Shown piece after piece: positions 55,401 to 64,000 of a DNA stretch of 64,000 nt. How positions within the stretch are numbered: position 1 is the first letter of the stretch; the number at the start of each line of letters is the position of its first letter. The position numbers and the translations under genes are program-made. The notes beneath the pieces were generated by a model, which saw nothing but the letters and a program-made list of their open reading frames with translations, was not told the origin of the DNA and did not search any database. Source of the DNA: Candidatus Arsenophonus triatominarum (GTDB taxonomy: Bacteria > Pseudomonadota > Gammaproteobacteria > Enterobacterales > Enterobacteriaceae); NCBI RefSeq assembly GCF_001640365.1, contig NZ_LWMI01000004.1, positions 30,301 to 94,300 on the forward strand, in the 5' to 3' direction.

Positions 55401-57908
55401 GTGTCGGAGAAATCGGCGATTAAGGTCGATAACGCCACCTATACGGCAGGTAATGACATGACCGTTAGTGTGACGCTGAAGGATGCGCAGGGTAATGGGG
55501 TTACTGGCCAAGCTGTTGCCTTAACGTCCCAGGCGGTAACGGTGGCCAATGCCAGTGAGAAAGACGGTGTCACGTGGATCGATAACGGCGACGGCACCTA
55601 TAGCCGCATATATATGGCTAGCCAGAGTGGTCGTGGGCTGAAAGCCCGCTTAAAACTGGCTGATTGGGCAACTGAGATTCAATCTGCTGACTATGCCATC
55701 ACTGCCGGGGCGGCGGTGTCGGAGAAATCGGCGATTAAGGTCGATAACACCACCTATACGGCAGGTAATGACATGACCGTTAGTGTGACGCTGAAGGATG
55801 CGCAGGGTAATGGGGTTACTGGCCAAGCTGTTGCCTTAACGTCCCAGGCGGTAACGGTGGCCAATGCCAGTGAGAAAGACGGTGTCACGTGGATCGATAA
55901 CGGCGACGGCACCTATAGCCGCATATATATGGCTAGCCAGAGTGGTCGTGGGCTGAAAGCCCGCTTAAAACTGGCTGATTGGGCAACTGAGATTCAATCT
56001 GCTGACTATGCCATCACTGCCGGGGCGGCGGTGTCGGAGAAATCGGCGATTAAGGTCGATAACACCACCTATACGGCAGGTAATGACATGACCGTTAGTG
56101 TGACGCTGAAGGATGCGCAGGGTAATGGGGTTACTGGCCAAGCTGTTGCCTTAACGTCCCAGGCGGTAACGGTGGCCAATGCCAGTGAGAAAGACGGTGT
56201 CACGTGGATCGATAACGGCGACGGCACCTATAGCCGCAGATATATGGCTAGCCAGAGTGGTCGTGGGCTGAAAGCCCGCTTAAAACTGGCTGATTGGGCA
56301 ACTGAGATTCAATCTGCTGACTACGCTATTACTGCCGGGGCGGCGGTGCCGGAGAAATCGGCGATTAAGGTCGATAACGCCACCTATACGGCAGGTAATG
56401 ACATGACCGTTAATGTGACGCTGAAGGATGCGCAGGGTAATGGGGTTACTGGCCAAGCTGCTGCCTTAACGTCCCAGGCAGTAACGGTGGCCAATGCCAG
56501 TGAGAAAGACGGTGTCACGTGGATCGATAACGGCGACGGCACCTATAGCCGCATATATATGGCTAGCCAGAGTGGTAGTGGGCTGAAAGCCCGCTTAAAA
56601 CTGGCTGATTGGACTACTGAGGTTCAATCTGCTGACTACGCTATTAATGCGGGTAAACCGGTGCCGGAGAAATCGGCGATTAAGGTCGATAACGCCACCT
56701 ATACGGCAGGTAATGACATGACCATTAGTGTGACGCTGAAGGATGCGCAGGGTCATGGGGTTACTGGCCAAGCTGCTGCCTTAACGTCCCAGGCGGTAAC
56801 GGTGGCCAATGCCAGTGAGAAAGACGGTGTCACGTGGATCGATAACGGCGACGGCACCTATAGCCGCACATATATGGCTAGCCAGAGTGGTCGTGGGCTG
56901 AAAGCCCGCTTAAAACTGGCTGATTGGACTACTGAGGTTCAATCTGCTGACTATGCCATCACTGCCGGGGCGGCGGTGTCGGAGAAATCGGCGATTAAGG
57001 TCGATAACACCACTTATACGGCAGGTAATGACATGACCATTAGTGTGACGCTGAAGGATGCGCAGGGTAATGGGGTTACTGGCCAAGCTGCTGCCTTAAC
57101 GTCCCAGGCGGTAACGGTGGCCAATGCCAGTGAGAAAGACGGTGTCACGTGGATCGATAACGGCGACGGCACCTATAGCCGCATATATATGGCTAGCCAG
57201 AGTGGTCGTGGGCTGAAAGCCCGCTTAAAACTGGCTGATTGGACTACTGAGGTTCAATCTGCTGACTATGCCATCACTGCGGGTAAACTGGTGCCGATCA
57301 CATCCACCATCGTGACCGACAAAACCAACTACGTGGCAGGTGATGAGATGACCATTAGTGTGACGCTGAAGGATGCGCAGGGTAATGGGATTACTGGCCA
57401 AGCTGCTGCCTTAACGTCCCAGGCGGTAACGGTGGCCAATGCCAGTGAGAAAGACGGTGTCACGTGGATTGATAACGGCGACGGCACCTATAGCCGCATA
57501 TATATGGCTAGCCAGAGTGGTAGTGGGCTGAAAGCCCGCTTAAAACTGGCTGATTGGACTACTGAGGTTCAATCTGCTGACTATGCCATCACTGCGGACA
57601 GCAGATCGGCTAAAATTGAGGTTGTTTCAAAAAGTACTGCAAAGTTAATCCCTGCAAATGGTGACGCGGAAAATCCTCTTGAGATAACTATTGTCGATAA
57701 TTATGGAAATCCTGTAGGAGGCTACGCGATCACTGTTAATGGAAATAAAATAACTACGGATACAGAAGGGGTAGCTAAATATGGACTTAAATCCAATCAG
57801 TATGGTGAAAATAACGTGGATGTCATTTCAGCTTCCAACCCTAAAATTAAAGCGAATATTAAGGTTAAATTTTCTATACCAAGTACAAATATCTATATGC
57901 CTTTTTAA
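49491..57908 (+). CDS. Giant inverse autotransporter adhesin (intimin/invasin family, type Ve secretion)
   Basis: 2805 residues. Signal peptide 1-35 (FLLFFQFYSIFLFPLCSVAKA). Alpha/linker region to about 130. A beta-barrel of the inverse-autotransporter family spans about 140-400 (ARSIGEGLVNQKVNDWLNQYGKVRLSF, LLFTQLGHRNKTDRNTINIGLGYRQY, FYDYDYTGSNARLGLGGEAW, PKYPQLGGSLKYEKYFG). About four Ig-like (Big_1-like) domains reach residue 714. Nineteen near-identical 105-residue domains fill 715-2707, and a last Ig-like domain ends at TNIYMPF. No LysM near the barrel and no C-type lectin tip are visible. The barrel anchors in the outer membrane and exports the repeats as a fibre, presumably for attachment. 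Intact despite its size. The repeat DNA is much richer in GC than both ends of the gene. Confidence 0.92.
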   Translation: MLIKKTNYNKISVYFLLFFQFYSIFLFPLCSVAKAIENDEMAATMAGIQSLVEQNKNNNPYNEKNAHQYSKSFSQDVKKNVDIKKITKSLPNLGSTTEVVSENKYEEKLASSISRLGNILSNDNSVDASINYARSIGEGLVNQKVNDWLNQYGKVRLSFSSDKTISGDFLLPIIDKPNSLLFTQLGHRNKTDRNTINIGLGYRQYSGNWMYGINTFYDYDYTGSNARLGLGGEAWIDYLKLAVNGYFGLTDWHQSKISVMEDYDERPATGFDIRTEAYLPKYPQLGGSLKYEKYFGKGVHLGTGADPKQLKDDAQALTMGLSYTPIPLLTLKAEHSAGDLNDTKISLDLNYRLGVPISEQIDPEAVDVMRSLVGNKYDFVDRNYDIVMQYRKQELISISVPSEITAQAKEKIVINATVIKSKYGLKDIRWEPATNFISNGGSYRKISINQVEVTLPPYIYMTKNNTPQEYQFTAVGIDNKGNESNKVITSIRVIPSKKIISELTITPENILFANDTDTYTVTAKTVNEHGQPIKNENLTFEISGLKLPDGESGVILIAGDKKDNKKIIVPTNNQGEAVVKVRSKAAGKGSLIVTMENGNYSKKSIQFIADKNTATITAFGLIKDNAIANGKDENKLKAIVKDKYGNNLSDISINLNATNNALILNSSDKTNADGELVVRVTNTKNGKSEVTANINNSKKNQIINFISGNADFKNSAIKVDNATYTAGNDMTVNVTLKDAQGNGVTGQAAALTSQAVTVANASEKSGVTWIDNGDGTYSRIYMASQSGSGLKARLKLADWTTEVQSADYAITAGAAVSEKSAIKVDNATYTAGNDMTVSVTLKDAQGNGVIGQAAALTSQAVTVANASEKSGVTWIDNGDGTYSRIYMASQSGSGLKARLKLADWTTEVQSADYAINAGKPVPITSTIVTDKTNYVAGNEMTISVTLKDAKGNGITGQAAALTSQAVTVANASEKDGVTWIDNGDGTYSRIYMASQSGSGLKARLKLADWATEIQSADYAITAGAAVPEKSAIKVDNTTYTAGNDMTVSVTLKDAQGNGVTGQAVALTSQAVTVANASEKDGVTWIDNGDGTYSRRYMASQSGRGLKARLKLADWATEIQSADYAITAGAAVPEKSAIKVDNTTYTAGNDMTVSVTLKDAQGNGVTGQAVALTSQAVTVANASEKSGVTWIDNGDGTYSRIYMASQSGRGLKARLKLADWTTEVQSADYAITAGAAVSEKSAIKVDNATYTAGNDMTVSVTLKDAQGNGITGQAVALTSQAVTVANASEKDGVTWIDNGDGTYSRIYMASQSGRGLKARLKLADWTTEVQSADYAITAGAAVSEKSAIKVDNTTYTAGNDMTVSVTLKDAQGNGVTGQAVALTSQAVTVANASEKSGVTWIDNGDGTYSRRYMASQSGRGLKARLKLADWATEIQSADYAITAGAAVSEKSAIKVDNATYTAGNDMTISVTLKDAQGNGVIGQAAALTSQAVTVANASEKSGVTWIDNGDGTYSRRYMASQSGRGLKARLKLADWATEIQSADYAITAGAAVPEKSAIKVDNATYTAGNDMTVSVTLKDAQGNGVTGQVAALTSQVVTVANASEKDGVTWIDNGDGTYSRIYMASQSGRGLKARLKLADWTTEVQSADYAITAGKLVPITSTIVTDKTNYVAGDEMTISVTLKDAQGNGITGQAAALTSQAVTVANASEKDGVTWIDNGDGTYSRIYMASQSGRGLKARLKLADWATEIQSADYAITAGAAVPEKSAIKVDNTTYTAGNDMTVSVTLKDAQGNGVTGQAVALTSQAVTVANASEKDGVTWIDNGDGTYSRIYMASQSGRGLKARLKLADWTTEVQSADYAITAGKPGRITSTIVTDKTNYVAGDEMTISVTLKDAQGNGITGQAVALTSQAVTVANASEKDGVTWIDNGDGTYSRIYMASQSGRGLKARLKLADWTTEVQSADYAITAGAAVSEKSAIKVDNATYTAGNDMTVSVTLKDAQGNGVTGQAVALTSQAVTVANASEKDGVTWIDNGDGTYSRIYMASQSGRGLKARLKLADWATEIQSADYAITAGAAVSEKSAIKVDNTTYTAGNDMTVSVTLKDAQGNGVTGQAVALTSQAVTVANASEKDGVTWIDNGDGTYSRIYMASQSGRGLKARLKLADWATEIQSADYAITAGAAVSEKSAIKVDNTTYTAGNDMTVSVTLKDAQGNGVTGQAVALTSQAVTVANASEKDGVTWIDNGDGTYSRRYMASQSGRGLKARLKLADWATEIQSADYAITAGAAVPEKSAIKVDNATYTAGNDMTVNVTLKDAQGNGVTGQAAALTSQAVTVANASEKDGVTWIDNGDGTYSRIYMASQSGSGLKARLKLADWTTEVQSADYAINAGKPVPEKSAIKVDNATYTAGNDMTISVTLKDAQGHGVTGQAAALTSQAVTVANASEKDGVTWIDNGDGTYSRTYMASQSGRGLKARLKLADWTTEVQSADYAITAGAAVSEKSAIKVDNTTYTAGNDMTISVTLKDAQGNGVTGQAAALTSQAVTVANASEKDGVTWIDNGDGTYSRIYMASQSGRGLKARLKLADWTTEVQSADYAITAGKLVPITSTIVTDKTNYVAGDEMTISVTLKDAQGNGITGQAAALTSQAVTVANASEKDGVTWIDNGDGTYSRIYMASQSGSGLKARLKLADWTTEVQSADYAITADSRSAKIEVVSKSTAKLIPANGDAENPLEITIVDNYGNPVGGYAITVNGNKITTDTEGVAKYGLKSNQYGENNVDVISASNPKIKANIKVKFSIPSTNIYMPF
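51633..57617 (+). repeat. 19 tandem 315-bp repeats inside the adhesin
   Basis: Units start every 315 bp from 51633 (last at 57303). Two unit heads: SAIKVDNxTYTAGNDM (15 units) and TSTIVTDKTNYVAGxEM (units 3, 10, 12 and 19). The rest of each unit is almost identical, with shared alternative states at a few positions: SGSG/SGRG, IYM/RYM/TYM, GQAA/GQAV, KSG/KDG, TTEV/ATEI. This mosaic pattern points to recombination among units. Confidence 0.92.
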
Positions 57909-57987
57909 AGGAATTTATTTCTATCAAGGGGAATGAAATTCAATATTATGAGATTTTTTAAATATAGCCGATATCTTAGGGGTATGA

Positions 57988-58965
57988 ATGAGATTCTTAA
58001 ACTTATTAATTTTTATTGTTTTGTTTTGTATTATGAAAATAGCTTATGCTTTAGATTGTAGTGTTACTGATGTACCTGATATAATAGAGAAAGTGCGAGT
58101 TAATGATATTGTAATACCTGAAACATCTCCTGACGGGAGTATAATATGGAAATCTAAAAATTATCATAGGCATGTTGTTTGTGAAAATGGCATTGATGAA
58201 GATGTTTACTTTTATCCTTTTCCTGAATTAAAAGAAGATGAAATTCCGAATGGAATGGAGTTTGTTTTATCTTATAATGGTAAGCTTTACCCTCTTAATG
58301 AGATTCAAAAAGAATGCGCTAATCATACAATGAGATGTTTGAAGACAGATATTAAAGTTGAAAAAAAGAAAAAGTCGATAGGGGATGTTGATGTTCAGCT
58401 TCTTATTAAAAAAGTTGGTCTAATATCAGAACCAATTAATGATGAATTACCAGTATATCAATTGGATGGAAAGCTGGGACTTAATAAGATACATCAGAAT
58501 TACCGCTTAGTTTTAACAAATCTTAAAAAAGTAGCAACAGGAACATGTGAATATGCATTTAACAAAATAAAAAATAGTCACAGCATAGCTATAAATGATG
58601 ATTTACTTTCGAAAGGAATTACAATAGACAAAATAGCTTCTCTTTCTGTTTCTTGCGTCCCAGTTTCATTGCTAAAAAACAGGATCGTGGACACGAATAT
58701 TTATGCTACTGATTCAGTAAATGGTTCTCTTTTTGGGACCAATAAAGAAGGTTTGGGATACTCATTGATTTTAGATAATAACTATTTAACTCCAGACAAT
58801 CCAGTAAATTTAAGCGTTAAACTTGATGAAAATGCTAAGGCAGATATATCAATTAATCAGGAATTAAAACTCAGTTCTCCTGATAAAAATTGGCTTTATC
58901 AGAAAGATACTAAAACAACTAGTGATAACCCAAAACTTAAGGTAAAAGTATCAAATTTCGAGTAA
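57988..58965 (+). CDS. Secreted fimbrial-adhesin-like protein
   Basis: 325 residues, 79 bp after the adhesin gene on the same strand, so probably in its operon. Signal peptide MRFLNLLIFIVLFCIMKIAYA, cleaved before LDCSVTD. The N-terminal half has Cys pairs (CSV, VVCEN, KECAN, MRCLK). The C-terminal half (GTCEYAFNKIKN, SVSCVPVSLLKN, DTNIYATDSVNGSLFG, LGYSLILDNN) looks like a pilin-type immunoglobulin fold with one disulfide. Not matched to a named family with confidence. It may act with the autotransporter at the surface or be an independent adhesin subunit. AGGGGT lies in front of the start. Confidence 0.6.
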   Translation: MRFLNLLIFIVLFCIMKIAYALDCSVTDVPDIIEKVRVNDIVIPETSPDGSIIWKSKNYHRHVVCENGIDEDVYFYPFPELKEDEIPNGMEFVLSYNGKLYPLNEIQKECANHTMRCLKTDIKVEKKKKSIGDVDVQLLIKKVGLISEPINDELPVYQLDGKLGLNKIHQNYRLVLTNLKKVATGTCEYAFNKIKNSHSIAINDDLLSKGITIDKIASLSVSCVPVSLLKNRIVDTNIYATDSVNGSLFGTNKEGLGYSLILDNNYLTPDNPVNLSVKLDENAKADISINQELKLSSPDKNWLYQKDTKTTSDNPKLKVKVSNFE

Positions 58966-58989
58966 TCTGTCGCTTTGTTCAGTTGTCGA

Positions 58990-59312
58990 CCATAGGTGTC
59001 ACCGATCATGCAAAACTGATCCACTTGGTATTATTCGTACATTTTTGAACGGGTAATTTATGTTAACCAAGAAGATATTTGTGGATATTCATGTTCGCTT
59101 TGCACAAGGACAAAGCATTCGAAAAATTGCCCGTGAACTCGGCATTTCCCGTAACACCGTAAAACATCATTTACAACAGCAGGAGATGCCAACTTATGCT
59201 AAAAGAACTCAACAACCGAGTAAGCTGGCACCCTTTAAACCTTATTTGCTTCAGCGAATTGAATTGGCTAAACCTGATTGGATCCCTGCAACAATCTTAT
59301 TTGATGAGGTAG
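58990..59312 (+). mobile_element. IS21-family element, 5' fragment; istA ORF 59060-59317
   Basis: Terminus (tgtcaccgatcatgcaaaac) and istA start MLTKKIFVDIHVRFAQGQSIRKIARELGISRN, cut after about 82 codons by an IS256 terminus. Confidence 0.8.
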
Positions 59313-59506
59313 GGTAGTGTTCAAAAATCTGTGTCATATCTTAAACTCAAAAAAAAGAGGTATGACAATATGAGAAGTCAATCATTTAATTTTGATGAAG
59401 CGTTGAAGCAATTACAATCAGGTAAAAATTTACTCGGTACGGATGGAATACTCACACCACTCATAAAACAGCTGCCCGAAGCTGCCCTGCAGGCAGAAAT
59501 AGAACT

Positions 59507-61076
<1,570 letters not shown>

Positions 61077-61670
61077 CAGTCAATCGATACGCGTAAAAAT
61101 GGCTATACTCGAAAAACGGTTAAATCGACATCAGGTCAATTTGAACTGAAAACGCCCAGAGACAGGTCAGGTGCTTTTGAGCCTCAGCTCATTAAGAAAA
61201 ATCAGACAAAATTATCAGAGGATATTGATAACAAAATCCTATCGTTATTTGCATTAGGCATGAGTTATCGTGATATTCAAAAACATGTTGCAGAATTATA
61301 TGGACTGGAAATATCAGATGGAGCTATTACGCATATTACTGACAAATTACTCCCTGAATTAAAAGCCTGGCAACAACGCCCTCTGGAGGCGCTCTATCCT
61401 TTTGTCTGGCTCGATGCCATTCATTACAAGATAAAACAGATGGTCACTATATCAATAAGGCAATCTACACAGTACTTGGACTAACCACCGATGGGCATAA
61501 GGAATTGTTAGGACTCTATATGTCTGAAAAGAAGGAGCACATCATTGGCTGAGCGTTCTGACTGACTTACATAACCGTGGTATACAAGATATTTTAATCG
61601 CTTGTATTGACGGATTAAAAGGGTTTCCAGAAGCGATAGCCAGTATTTTCCCGCAGACAGAAATTCAGCT

Positions 61671-61850
61671 ATCATCAAACATAAAGTCGGGTTATTTAAC
61701 CCGACTTTATGTTTGATGATAGGATTATTTGTTTGATACATAGAATTACCTTTTATTTAATTATCTAATGATGTTAATTAAAACCGGTAACGCTCTTTTT
61801 TAAATCAGAATTGTCAGATTAAGTTAAGATTAATACAATTTATGGCAAAT
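61671..61850 (-). mobile_element. IS481 5'-end fragment with a 50-bp hairpin
   Basis: The right arm and following sequence are the start of the IS481 transposase gene (MYQTNNPIIKHKVG) and its terminus. The left arm (61671-61694) repeats it in inverse orientation, forming a perfect 24-bp stem with a 2-base loop (to 61720). Confidence 0.75.
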
Positions 61851-61884
61851 TAATCATAAGACTTCAATAAAAAATTTCAACCAG

Positions 61885-62247
61885 TTATCCCAATTTTCCA
61901 AATAGATTTTTGGCATTATTGCGTGTTTCAAATGCCCTCAAATCTTCAACTGAATTCAATACGTCCACGTCAACATAATCATCGTCGAAATCAGGTATGT
62001 TGTTTTTTAACACAGTTTCCATCACTTTAGTGATTTCTTCAATCGTAGTTTTTTCTGTCAAAAGCTCGCTGAGCATATAAATCAATCGGGGCTCTTGTTT
62101 GAAAAATGCCACACCGGATAAAAACGCTGCACGCATGAATTTTCCTCTCTCTCCTTGTGGCATGTTCTCCAATACTTCACCAGCGTACTTGTCCGCAATG
62201 TTCCTATCAGGATTAATATAAAATTGAATTTTTCTGCGTGTGTCCAT
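61885..62247 (-). CDS. parR: ParR/StbB-type plasmid partition adaptor
   Basis: 120 residues. The N-terminal ribbon-helix-helix region (RRKIQFYINPDRNIADKYAGEVLENMPQGERGKFMRAAFLSGVAFF) would bind the centromere-like repeats upstream of parM. The acidic C-terminal tail (DFDDDYVDVDVLNSVEDL) would contact ParM filaments. 7 bp downstream of parM in one operon. Length matches R1 ParR (117). ParR links plasmid DNA to the growing ParM filament. Confidence 0.88.
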   Translation of the reverse strand: MDTRRKIQFYINPDRNIADKYAGEVLENMPQGERGKFMRAAFLSGVAFFKQEPRLIYMLSELLTEKTTIEEITKVMETVLKNNIPDFDDDYVDVDVLNSVEDLRAFETRNNAKNLFGKLG

Positions 62248-62254
62248 ATCGATT

Positions 62255-63211
62255 TCACCCTATAGAAAACATGCCATTGACTAAATCAAACTGAGGGTTT
62301 TCGCTTTTAAAAAACCTATCTTCCCTCGTCACACAGTGGGATTTAATCGCATCGGCAATAATTTCTGCGCCTCCACCAATGACCAATACATGAGTATATC
62401 CACTGAATGTATTGACAGCGTCCAGTACACGATTAATCAGTCGATGTTTTGATTCTTTAAGTGCTGCAAGAACATGATTTATTTGGCTTGCATCGTTGAT
62501 ACGGCGTTTCAGGTAACTCATATCGTCACTGTGGATAATAATATCATCCGCTAAGTAGTTACTGCCATTGGTTTTTGCCAAACTAAGCGCTTCTTTGACC
62601 GATTGCGTCATCATTGATACGCCTAGATGGGAGTTTCCGTATATTTTCGATACGCCACTCATTTTTCCCATCACTTGTGCTATGTCCAATGTCGTACCAC
62701 CCAAATCAACAACCAAAAGCGAATCGAGGTCATAAAGTTCTTTCGCTATTGAGAAACCAGCAGGTATTGATTCCGGCATCACCTCAACGTTTGTGATGTT
62801 AAAGGTTTTTCCACCTTTAACATCGACCACTTTTTTAAAATTTTCTTTTTTTCTTTGAATGTTCGCAAAATTCGGTTGATTCTTGGTATCAAAATATTCA
62901 GCAATCGGCAAAGATACGACGATTTCTACATCTTGTGGCGTTAATTTTGACTGAAGTAAGGCGTGATGCACTGCAATCACATTCACATCGCTATATTGAT
63001 AACCCACATTGGTTGTTGTAATGGCAATAGGACTTATCGCATCGAAAGAATACATTTCTCCATTAATGGTATAATTTGAACTATTGCTGTCACCAAAAGA
63101 GACTGACCAGTCACGCTTAAAGCTGTTTGGGCTAATGAAGTGCTTCTGAATTCCTGCCTCACTCCACGTTAATTTTATATTTGTCGAACCGTCATCAATA
63201 TATATTTTCAT
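62255..63211 (-). CDS. parM: ParM/StbA actin-like ATPase for plasmid segregation
   Basis: 318 residues against 320 in R1 ParM, with clear colinearity: [12 protein letters not shown] (phosphate-1), [53 protein letters not shown] (phosphate-2), [37 protein letters not shown] (adenosine motif) and [14 protein letters not shown]. It polymerises with ATP and pushes sister plasmids apart. First gene of parMR; the likely parC region lies just upstream (63222-63394). Confidence 0.95.
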   Translation of the reverse strand: MKIYIDDGSTNIKLTWSEAGIQKHFISPNSFKRDWSVSFGDSNSSNYTINGEMYSFDAISPIAITTTNVGYQYSDVNVIAVHHALLQSKLTPQDVEIVVSLPIAEYFDTKNQPNFANIQRKKENFKKVVDVKGGKTFNITNVEVMPESIPAGFSIAKELYDLDSLLVVDLGGTTLDIAQVMGKMSGVSKIYGNSHLGVSMMTQSVKEALSLAKTNGSNYLADDIIIHSDDMSYLKRRINDASQINHVLAALKESKHRLINRVLDAVNTFSGYTHVLVIGGGAEIIADAIKSHCVTREDRFFKSENPQFDLVNGMFSIG

Positions 63212-63221
63212 TAATCACCTT

Positions 63222-63394
63222 TGAGAAAAATAAAAAATAATTTAGTTTTAGTTTTGAGAATAATATAATCATTTAATGCTTAAAAATATATATAAATATC
63301 AAAATGAGTTATTAATTGGTAATTATAAGAGAAAATATGAGATTTTTAAAACAAATTGAGATAAATATGAGATTTAATTAATTCAAGTGTGAGA
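63222..63394. promoter_or_regulatory. parC-like centromere: phased TGAGA direct repeats
   Basis: TGAG(A/T) occurs at 63222, 63255, 63305, 63338, 63357, 63368 and 63390. Most spacings are multiples of 11 bp (33, 33, 11, 22). Placed between parM and a terminator-like hairpin, as R1 parC is. R1 parC likewise consists of 11-bp direct repeats bound by ParR and contains the promoter. Confidence 0.65.
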
Positions 63395-63410
63395 TATTTA
63401 AGATGACCAC

Positions 63411-63440
63411 AAAAAACGCCAGATATTCATTATCTGGCGT
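63411..63440 (-). terminator. Rho-independent terminator on the minus strand
   Basis: Perfect stem ACGCCAGATA/TATCTGGCGT with a 5-base loop, followed on the minus strand by TTTTTT. It would shield the par promoter region from transcripts coming from the right. Confidence 0.75.
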
Positions 63441-63749
63441 AGGTGGATAGAAAAATCTAATTATAGAGCATATTAATTAAGTATATGCAGAATTTCAAAA
63501 TAACGATTTTCGGGTGCAAATTTGAAAAAAAAAGTGAAAAATTTTAATCACATAAATAATTGATTTTTAACGCTTTTTATCTGTATTTTGCACAGCGTTT
63601 GCTCTTTAACATTTTTTGTTTTCTTCCAGAGTGTCTGGAAGGCAGAGCACAGAAGTTTGAGTGTTCTGTTTTGATGTTTTTTACTTCTGCGCTAAGCGCG
63701 GATAACCCGTGCAAAAAATATCAACACAAGACATTCGAGGAGGAACCAA
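63441..63749. promoter_or_regulatory. Leader region with TGCTCTTTAACA motif and a hairpin
   Basis: TTTGCTCTTTAACATTTTT at about 63598-63616, similar to leaders seen upstream of phage/plasmid early genes. The stem CTTCCAGA-GTG-TCTGGAAG is at 63623-63641. The ribosome site GAGGAGGA is at 63737-63744. No gene inside. Confidence 0.4.
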
Positions 63750-63751
63750 AT

Positions 63752-64000
63752 TTGAATAAGCAACGCGAATTTGTAGAAATCATCGTTTTGCCAAAAAAAT
63801 AATGCCAAAGCTAGAGAATACAAGCGTTTTGGCAATATTTTGAAGAGAAAAGACGCTGAAGGTGAATTTAACCAAAAACTCAAAAAAGCCTTTTGGCGAA
63901 ACGAAAATCCACGCCAGCAATTATGGGATTTTCAACAACAGATTGTTGTTTATGCCAATTTGTTTATGCAACAACCGCCAAAAACAGCAAAAACAAATAA
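63752..64000 (+). pseudogene. Unidentified basic protein, frameshifted and cut by the window edge
   Basis: After GAGGAGGAACCAAAT a TTG/ATG-region start gives NKQREFVEIIVLPKK, then a stop just after an A7 run. Removing one A continues NNAKAREYKRFGNILKRKD and NQKLKKAFWRNENPRQQLWDF open to the window end. The strong ribosome site and open second frame suggest one gene split by a homopolymer indel or by slippage. Not recognised. Confidence 0.4.

Noticed and set aside
51633..57617. Regular direct repeats that could suggest a CRISPR array
   Set aside because: The unit is 315 bp, continuous and coding in one frame with no spacers; it is a protein-domain repeat.

Overview
This window looks like a plasmid, or a plasmid-derived replicon, from an AT-rich gammaproteobacterium of the Enterobacterales that is decaying under heavy insertion-sequence load. 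That is the pattern of insect-associated symbionts such as Arsenophonus, Sodalis-like or Hamiltonella-like lineages. The genus is an inference from gene families I recognise, not from a search. Plasmid character comes from a ParM/ParR partition pair with a phased centromere-like repeat region (61885-63400), a RepL-like replication gene (24071-24595), a broken serine resolvase (about 3940-4775), and remnants of conjugation and phage genes.

Roughly half of the sequence is mobile DNA. There are seven IS types: an IS630-family element (nine complete 880/881-bp copies plus fragments), an IS5-family element (DDE_Tnp_4 type), and IS3-, IS256-, IS481-, IS21- and IS91-family elements. There are also three families of short non-autonomous elements: 192 bp, 189 bp and 248 bp. 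Many are nested inside one another, and most transposases are broken.

Between the IS elements lie islands of real genes. In order: a tyrosine recombinase remnant (1-538); a YopJ-family effector acetyltransferase (7565-8482); psiE, then an hsp20 gene with a very good sigma-32 promoter (10298-11323); a ribbon-helix-helix-like protein beside an operator/iteron-like region (11378-12078); pseudogenes of a lytic transglycosylase and a deacetylase-like protein (12302-13317); kbp/ygaU (16825-17274); a UvrD-like helicase (18600-20084); the replication region (23640-24930); phage recE/recT remnants (27086-30789); a second, dead hsp20, then csp (31837-32693); a luxI/luxR quorum-sensing pair inside inverted repeats (34544-37012); a visibly GC-rich nanT-nanE-nanK-yhcH sialic-acid operon without nanA (39390-42953); a 2805-residue inverse autotransporter with 19 near-identical 315-bp Ig-like repeats (49491-57908), followed by a fimbrial-like secreted protein (57988-58965); and parM/parR (61885-63211).

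The cargo suggests host interaction: a translocated effector, cell-density signalling, a giant surface adhesin and sialate use. The most unusual structure is the luxI locus. The 5' half of luxI is duplicated in inverted orientation around a 1.36-kb core, so recombination between the arms would keep one luxI junction intact but attach it to a 5' half carrying a premature stop. That is a candidate ON/OFF switch. The second is the IS630 poly-A tract, which is A8 in eight complete copies, A7 in the only intact gene and A9 in one fragment.
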